This document shows, piece after piece, positions 57,413 to 64,000 of a stretch of 64,000 nucleotides of DNA. Position 1 is the stretch's first letter; each line of letters opens with the position of its first letter. Below the pieces are notes generated by a model that worked only from the letters and a program-made list of their open reading frames with translations, searched no databases and was not told the origin of the DNA. The DNA comes from Ornithinimicrobium cerasi (lineage in GTDB: Bacteria; Actinomycetota; Actinomycetes; Actinomycetales; Dermatophilaceae): NCBI RefSeq assembly GCF_003702705.1, contig NZ_QZMN01000004.1, positions 62,001 through 126,000 of the forward strand, written 5' to 3'. Both the position numbers and the translations under genes were made by a program.

Positions 57413-57712
57413 GTGCCCCAGGGCGTGCCCAGCGCGCCGGTGCGCACCTGCGTGGGGTGTCGTGGACGGGACGAGCAGCCCGCACTGCTGCGGGTCGTCG
57501 CGGTCCCGGACCGGCATGACGGGTCCACCGAGAGGTGGCTCGTGGTCCCCGATGCGCGGCGACGCGGCCAGGGCCGGGGCGCCTACGTGCACCCCGATCC
57601 CGCGTGCCTGCAGTCCGCGATCGCCCGTCGGGCCTTCGGTCGGGCGCTCCGCCTTCCGGCGGGCGCCGGTGCCGACGTCTCAGCCGTGCAGGAGTGGCTG
57701 GACCAGCGGTGA
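57413..57712 (+). CDS. ylxR: YlxR family RNA-binding protein (DUF448)
   Basis: The 99-residue protein has the YlxR hallmark PVRTCVGCRGRDEQPALLRVV near its N-terminus and GRGAYVHPDPACLQSAIARRAFGRALR in the second half. YlxR proteins are nucleic-acid-binding; in Bacillus YlxR (RnpM) modulates RNase P. GTG 57413 is chosen because a TAGAGT -10 box covers the alternative GTG at 57377. A GTG at 57425 is also possible. It lies between nusA and infB as in most bacteria. Confidence 0.85.
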   Translation: MPQGVPSAPVRTCVGCRGRDEQPALLRVVAVPDRHDGSTERWLVVPDARRRGQGRGAYVHPDPACLQSAIARRAFGRALRLPAGAGADVSAVQEWLDQR

Positions 57713-57715
57713 GGT

Positions 57716-57735
57716 GCGGGGCCCCAGGGCCCCGC
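57716..57735 (+). terminator. Hairpin just after ylxR
   Basis: GCGGGGCCC (57716-57724) and GGGCCCCGC (57727-57735) are perfect 9-base arms with a 2-base gap. It could be a terminator or attenuator between ylxR and infB. A second hairpin, CAGGTCCC/GGGACCTG (57793-57810), follows. Confidence 0.4.
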
Positions 57736-57842
57736 GACGCAGCACGTGACATGTCGACAGCGGCAGGGTCGTCCGACCCGGCCGTCCACCGGCAGGTCCC
57801 CCGGGACCTGTCATCGAGTATCCGGAAGCGGGTTTGACGCTG

Positions 57843-57888
57843 ATGAGCACCCGATGAGTACTCAGCGATGAGCACCCTCCAGCACTAG
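57843..57888 (+). other. Three chained mini-ORFs upstream of infB
   Basis: ATG 57843 encodes MSTR and stops at 57855-57857. ATG 57854 encodes MSTQR and stops at 57869-57871. ATG 57868 encodes MSTLQH and stops at the TAG 57886-57888. Each start overlaps the previous stop as ATGA. The underlying DNA is three copies of GATGAGYACY. infB starts 57 bases after the last stop. Competing reading: TTGACG at 57834-57839 could be a -35 of an infB promoter, with the repeats being binding sites. Confidence 0.4.
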
Positions 57889-57945
57889 TCACGGCTGAGC
57901 CCTGCGGGCCCGGTCGTGGCGCAACCACCAAGGAGACACCACACC

Positions 57946-60876
<2,931 letters not shown>

Positions 60877-60892
60877 CCGCGGTCACCGCCGA

Positions 60893-60929
60893 CGAGGCCC
60901 GGTCCACCCCCGCGGTGGGCCGGGCCTCG
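60893..60929 (+). terminator. Terminator after infB
   Basis: A 16-base-pair stem, 60893-60908 with 60914-60929, has one G-T wobble and a 5-base loop. It separates infB from rbfA. Confidence 0.75.
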
Positions 60930-60967
60930 CCCGTTCCCGGCGCGTCCTCGGAACCCCGGCCGCCGCC

Positions 60968-60973
60968 TAGGAT
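60968..60973 (+). promoter_or_regulatory. -10 box TAGGAT upstream of rbfA
   Basis: TAGGAT lies 36 bases before the rbfA ATG, after the infB terminator. An AGGAGG Shine-Dalgarno sequence (60999-61004) lies five bases before the ATG. rbfA-truB probably start their own transcript here. Confidence 0.5.
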
Positions 60974-61009
60974 GGGGAGCCGTCCTTTCCCCCCACCCAG
61001 GAGGTCGCC

Positions 61010-61465
61010 ATGGCAGACCAGGCACGCGCCCGCAGGATCGCCGAGCGCATCAAGCAGCTGGTGACCCAGGGACTCTCGCAGGTCGTCAAGGACGAGCGCG
61101 TCGGCTTCGTGACCATCACCGACGTGCGCGTGACCGGGGACCTGCAGAACGCCAGCGTCTTCTACACCGTCCTCGGCACGGAGGAGGACCGCGCGACCGC
61201 CGGCGAGGTTCTCGAGACCTACCGCGGCCGGTTGCGCTCCTTCGTCGGCAAGGGTCTGGGCATCCGGCTCACGCCCACCCTGGACTTCATCCTCGACGCG
61301 CTCCCGGAGGACGCCCAGCACATGGATGAGCTGCTGCGCGAGGTCGCCGAGCGGGACGCCGCGCTCGCGGCGGCCCGTCGCGAGGCAGGCTTCGCCGGTG
61401 AGCCCGACCCCTACCGCAAGCCCCGCACCGAGGACGACGAGCCGCACCCCGACCGTGACCTCTGA
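61010..61465 (+). CDS. rbfA: Ribosome-binding factor A
   Basis: RbfA is a cold-shock 30S maturation factor that binds near helix 44/45. The 151-residue protein has the KH-like fold, with RARRIAERIKQLVTQGLSQ, ITDVRVTGDLQNASVFYTVLG, and a C-terminal FILDALPEDAQHMDELL. An additional 35-residue charged tail follows. The ATG has a strong AGGAGG. The end overlaps the truB start by 11 bases. Confidence 0.95.
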   Translation: MADQARARRIAERIKQLVTQGLSQVVKDERVGFVTITDVRVTGDLQNASVFYTVLGTEEDRATAGEVLETYRGRLRSFVGKGLGIRLTPTLDFILDALPEDAQHMDELLREVAERDAALAAARREAGFAGEPDPYRKPRTEDDEPHPDRDL

Positions 61466-62423
61466 GGCCCCCGACGCCCCGGTCGGCGACGGCCTCCTCG
61501 TCGTCGACAAGCCCGCCGGGTGGACCAGCCACGACGTGGTCGGCCGGGTACGCCGCCTCTGCCGCACCCGCCGCGTCGGTCACGCCGGCACCCTCGACCC
61601 CCTGGCCACCGGTGTGCTCGTCCTCGGCGTGAACCGGGGCACCAAGCTCCTCACCTTCCTGGTCGGCCACGACAAGGGGTATGCCGCCACCGTGCGCCTC
61701 GGTCTCTCGACGCTGACCGACGACGCCGAGGGCGAGGTGACGGGGGGCAGCGACGCCTCGCACCTGAGCGACGCGCAGGTCGCGGCGGCGGTCGCCGCGC
61801 TCACCGGCCCGATCGCCCAGGTCCCGAGCGCCGTCAGCGCGATCAAGGTCGACGGCCGGCGCTCCTACGCCCGGGTCCGCGCCGGCGAGGACGTGGAGCT
61901 GCCCGCCCGGCCGGTGACGGTGAGCAGGTTCGACGTGCTGGGGGTCCGTCGCCCGGGGGAGCCGGTCCCCGGGCCGGCCGGGACCGAGGTCCCCGACGGG
62001 GTGCTCGATCTGGACGTGCAGGTGGAGGTCTCCTCCGGCACCTACGTCCGGGCGCTGGCCCGCGACCTGGGCCTGGCCCTCGGCGTGGGCGGCCACCTCA
62101 CCGCCCTGCGCCGGACCCGCGTCGGAGGGCTGACGCTGGAGCACGCGGTGACCCTCGAGGCGCTGGACCCCGGGACCGGACCCGGCCCCGCGGCATACCT
62201 CGTCGACCTGGCCGACGCCGCGCGCGCCGTCCTGGCGGTCCGCGAGCTGGACGAGCCGGAGGCGCGGGCGCTCGGCTACGGCCAGCGGATCCCCTCCGCG
62301 CAGCCCGGCCGGGAGGAGCCGGTCGCCGCCTTCGGGCCCGACGGCAGGCTCGTCGCCGTCCTCGACGAGAGCTCCGCCCGGGCGCGCGCCCACGTGGTCC
62401 TCGCGCCGGCGACCGCGAAGTAG
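61455..62423 (+). CDS. truB: tRNA pseudouridine(55) synthase TruB
   Basis: TruB makes pseudouridine 55 in the T-loop of tRNAs. The 322-residue protein shows LLVVDKPAGWTSHDVVGRVR and RVGHAGTLDPLATGVLVL, in which the Asp is the catalytic residue. PSAVSAIKVDGRRSYARVRAG and VEVSSGTYVRALARDLG follow, with a C-terminal PUA-like portion. GTG 61455 overlaps the end of rbfA; the frame upstream of it is unrelated. The stop TAG forms part of a TAGAGT box for ribF. Confidence 0.95.
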   Translation: MTSEAPDAPVGDGLLVVDKPAGWTSHDVVGRVRRLCRTRRVGHAGTLDPLATGVLVLGVNRGTKLLTFLVGHDKGYAATVRLGLSTLTDDAEGEVTGGSDASHLSDAQVAAAVAALTGPIAQVPSAVSAIKVDGRRSYARVRAGEDVELPARPVTVSRFDVLGVRRPGEPVPGPAGTEVPDGVLDLDVQVEVSSGTYVRALARDLGLALGVGGHLTALRRTRVGGLTLEHAVTLEALDPGTGPGPAAYLVDLADAARAVLAVRELDEPEARALGYGQRIPSAQPGREEPVAAFGPDGRLVAVLDESSARARAHVVLAPATAK

Positions 62424-62426
62424 AGT
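62421..62426 (+). promoter_or_regulatory. -10 box TAGAGT for leaderless ribF
   Basis: TAGAGT includes the truB stop codon and ends seven bases before the GTG at 62434. Confidence 0.45.
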
Positions 62427-62433
62427 GACCGCC

Positions 62434-63396
62434 GTGCACCGCTGGAGCAGCCTGGACGACGTCCCCGCCGACCTCGGCGCGACCGTCGCCACCCTCGGCA
62501 ACTTCGACGGGGTGCATCGCGGGCACCGGGCCGTGCTGGACACCGTGACCTCCCTCGCGCGGGAGCGGGGGCTGGCCTCGGTCGCCGTCACCTTCGACCC
62601 GCACCCCGTCGCCGTGCTGCACCCGGAGCGCGCGCCCAAGGAGATCGCCGGCCTCGCCCACCGGCTCGACCTGCTCGAGGAGATCGGCCTCGACGGCACG
62701 GTCGTCATCGAGTTCACCCGGGAGTACGCCCTGCTCACCCCCGAGGACTTCGTCCGCCAGACCTTCGTCGAGGGGTTACGGGCCCAGGTCGTCGTCATCG
62801 GCCACGACTCCCGGTTCGGCCTGGACAACAGCGGGGACGAGCGGACCATGCGGGAGCTGGGGGAGCGTCACGGCTTCGAGGTGGTCGTCCAGGGCACCGT
62901 CGGGGAGGTGGACCACGGGTTGCGGACCTGGTCCTCGACCGCGCTGCGCGAGGCGCTGGGCACGGGCGACGTCGAGACCGCCACCCAGATCCTCGACCGT
63001 CACCACCGGGTGACGGGCGAGGTCGTCCACGGCCACCACCGCGGGCGCGAGCTCGGTTACCCGACCGCCAACCTCGAGGACGGCAGCGAGGGGCTGGTGC
63101 CCGCGGACGGGGTCTACGCCGGGTGGCTGGAACGTCCGGCGCTGCCGCCCGAGCACCCGGACCGCCGGCTCCCCGCCGCCATCTCCGTGGGCACCAACCC
63201 CACGTTCGACGACGTGGCCCGCCGCACGGTGGAGGCCTATGTGCTGGACCGCACCGACCTCGACCTCTACGGCGAGACGGTGTGGGTGGAGTTCGTCCAC
63301 CGGCTACGGGCCAACGAGCGCTTCGACACGGTCGAGGCGCTCATGGTGCAGATGGGGGCCGACGTCGACCGCGCCCGGACCCTGCTCGTCGGCTGA
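62434..63396 (+). CDS. ribF: Bifunctional riboflavin kinase/FAD synthetase RibF
   Basis: RibF phosphorylates riboflavin to FMN and adenylylates FMN to FAD. In the 320-residue protein the N-terminal nucleotidyltransferase domain shows LGNFDGVHRGHRAVL, VTFDPHPVAVL and VVIGHDSRFG. The C-terminal kinase domain shows GRELGYPTANLE and the metal/ATP-binding SVGTNPTFD. GTG 62434 fits a leaderless start from the TAGAGT box; GTG 62425 would overlap that box. Confidence 0.93.
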   Translation: MHRWSSLDDVPADLGATVATLGNFDGVHRGHRAVLDTVTSLARERGLASVAVTFDPHPVAVLHPERAPKEIAGLAHRLDLLEEIGLDGTVVIEFTREYALLTPEDFVRQTFVEGLRAQVVVIGHDSRFGLDNSGDERTMRELGERHGFEVVVQGTVGEVDHGLRTWSSTALREALGTGDVETATQILDRHHRVTGEVVHGHHRGRELGYPTANLEDGSEGLVPADGVYAGWLERPALPPEHPDRRLPAAISVGTNPTFDDVARRTVEAYVLDRTDLDLYGETVWVEFVHRLRANERFDTVEALMVQMGADVDRARTLLVG

Positions 63397-63413
63397 CCGC
63401 CGGAGGGACGGGT

Positions 63414-64000
63414 ATGCCGTCACGCGGCCTGGGTGAGCGCTACGCCCGCACCGAGTGGGGGCTGTTCGTGGCCGCCCTCGGCCTGTCGCTGGTGGGGGCG
63501 CTGCTCGTCTGGTCGGCCACCCGGGGCGAGGTCGGTGCGGCGCTCGCGGTCCGGCACCTCGTCAACACCGCGGTCGGCCTCACCCTGGCGCTAGTCCTCG
63601 TCGCGGTGGACGTCCGGTGGTTGCGGGCAGCGGCACCGTGGATCTACCTCGCCGGGCTGGCCGGGCTCGTGCTGGTGCTCTCACCGGTGGGACAGACCGT
63701 CAACGGGTCGAGGTCGTGGCTCTTCCTGCCCGGCGGGTTCTCCCTCCAGCCCGCCGAGCTCGCGAAGATCGGGCTGGTCATCGGGCTGGCGATGATCCTG
63801 GCCGAGGGGCGCGACCCCTTCCGCCCGCCGCTGTGGCGGGACGTGCTCACCGCGTGGCTGCTCGCGGGCGTGCCCGTGGGCCTGATCCTGCTGCAGCCCG
63901 ACCTGGGCAGCGCGCTCGTGCTCGGGATGCTCACGGTCGCGGTCGTCGCGGCGTCCGGCGCCTCGATGCGGTGGACCCTCGCCGCCCTGGGCGGCACCGC
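63414..64000 (+). CDS. FtsW/RodA/SpoVE (SEDS) family protein, partial
   Basis: The frame runs off the window end at codon 196. The protein is a polytopic SEDS-family peptidoglycan glycosyltransferase: GSRSWLFLPGGFSLQPAELAKIGLV and LLQPDLGSALVLGMLTVAVV are the diagnostic conserved blocks. Four to five membrane segments are visible. A GGAGG lies eight bases before the ATG, which lies in a GGTATGCCG motif. It could be rodA or ftsW; its partner penicillin-binding protein gene would be expected just outside the window. rpsO, often found after ribF, is not in the 17-base gap. Confidence 0.85.
   Translation, partial: MPSRGLGERYARTEWGLFVAALGLSLVGALLVWSATRGEVGAALAVRHLVNTAVGLTLALVLVAVDVRWLRAAAPWIYLAGLAGLVLVLSPVGQTVNGSRSWLFLPGGFSLQPAELAKIGLVIGLAMILAEGRDPFRPPLWRDVLTAWLLAGVPVGLILLQPDLGSALVLGMLTVAVVAASGASMRWTLAALGGT

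Overview
The window is a contiguous stretch of a very GC-rich (about 73%) actinobacterial chromosome. Gene order (rimM-trmD-rplS-lepB-rnhB, yraN-comM-dprA-xerC, rpsB-tsf-pyrH-frr-cdsA-rlmN, dxr-M50 protease-ispG, proS, rimP-nusA-ylxR-infB-rbfA-truB-ribF), GTG starts and 4-base ATGA/GTGA start-stop overlaps all point to Actinomycetota. My inference is a member of the Intrasporangiaceae/Ornithinimicrobiaceae (Ornithinimicrobium or Serinicoccus type). I see no tRNA, rRNA, CRISPR array, insertion sequence, prophage or plasmid gene.

Layout. 1-4.3 kb: end of rimM, trmD, a serB inserted before rplS, then lepB-rnhB-DUF2469, closed by a strong hairpin. 4.4-5.0 kb (-): a small secreted protein built of about eight beta-helix-like coils. 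5.2-8.9 kb: yraN-comM-dprA-M23 peptidase, each overlapping the next. 8.9-11.6 kb (-): xerC, an RDD membrane protein and an aminotransferase. 11.6-16.2 kb: the rpsB-tsf translation genes with a structured leader, then pyrH-frr-cdsA. 16.2-19.3 kb (-): rlmN, a DinB/DUF664 protein and a LOG-type protein. 19.4-27.6 kb: a propionyl-CoA-synthetase-like gene, a three-gene cassette resembling type VII secretion substrates and chaperones that runs by start-stop overlaps straight into dxr and the M50 protease, and then ispG.

27.6-47.7 kb is an accessory-rich interval between ispG and proS. It holds a cupin-GNAT fusion, a kinase-like NTPase, glpK-glpD, a DUF4081-type acetyltransferase, an S9 peptidase, a 2-hydroxyacid dehydrogenase translationally coupled to a branched-chain-type ABC transporter (with LivM and LivG fused in one polypeptide), a secreted M28 peptidase, an EamA exporter, an esterase, a cysteine-desulfurase-like enzyme and a GH13 enzyme. 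47.7-55.7 kb: proS, a TSUP transporter, a CapA-like lipoprotein, a thioredoxin-fold DUF255 protein, an APH-like kinase and a DUF4439-like lipoprotein. 55.8-63.4 kb: the rimP-nusA-ylxR-infB-rbfA-truB-ribF block. The window ends inside a FtsW/RodA-type gene.

The most striking non-genic signal is the 9-mer GGTATGCCG (usually followed by T). It occurs 28 times on the two strands together, where under one is expected from composition. It lies in all reading frames, in gaps and over start codons, so selection appears to act on the DNA. A second unusual feature is a run of three tiny open frames (MSTR, MSTQR, MSTLQH) chained by ATGA overlaps just upstream of infB. At least nine genes have a TANNNT box 6-7 bases before the start codon, consistent with leaderless transcripts.
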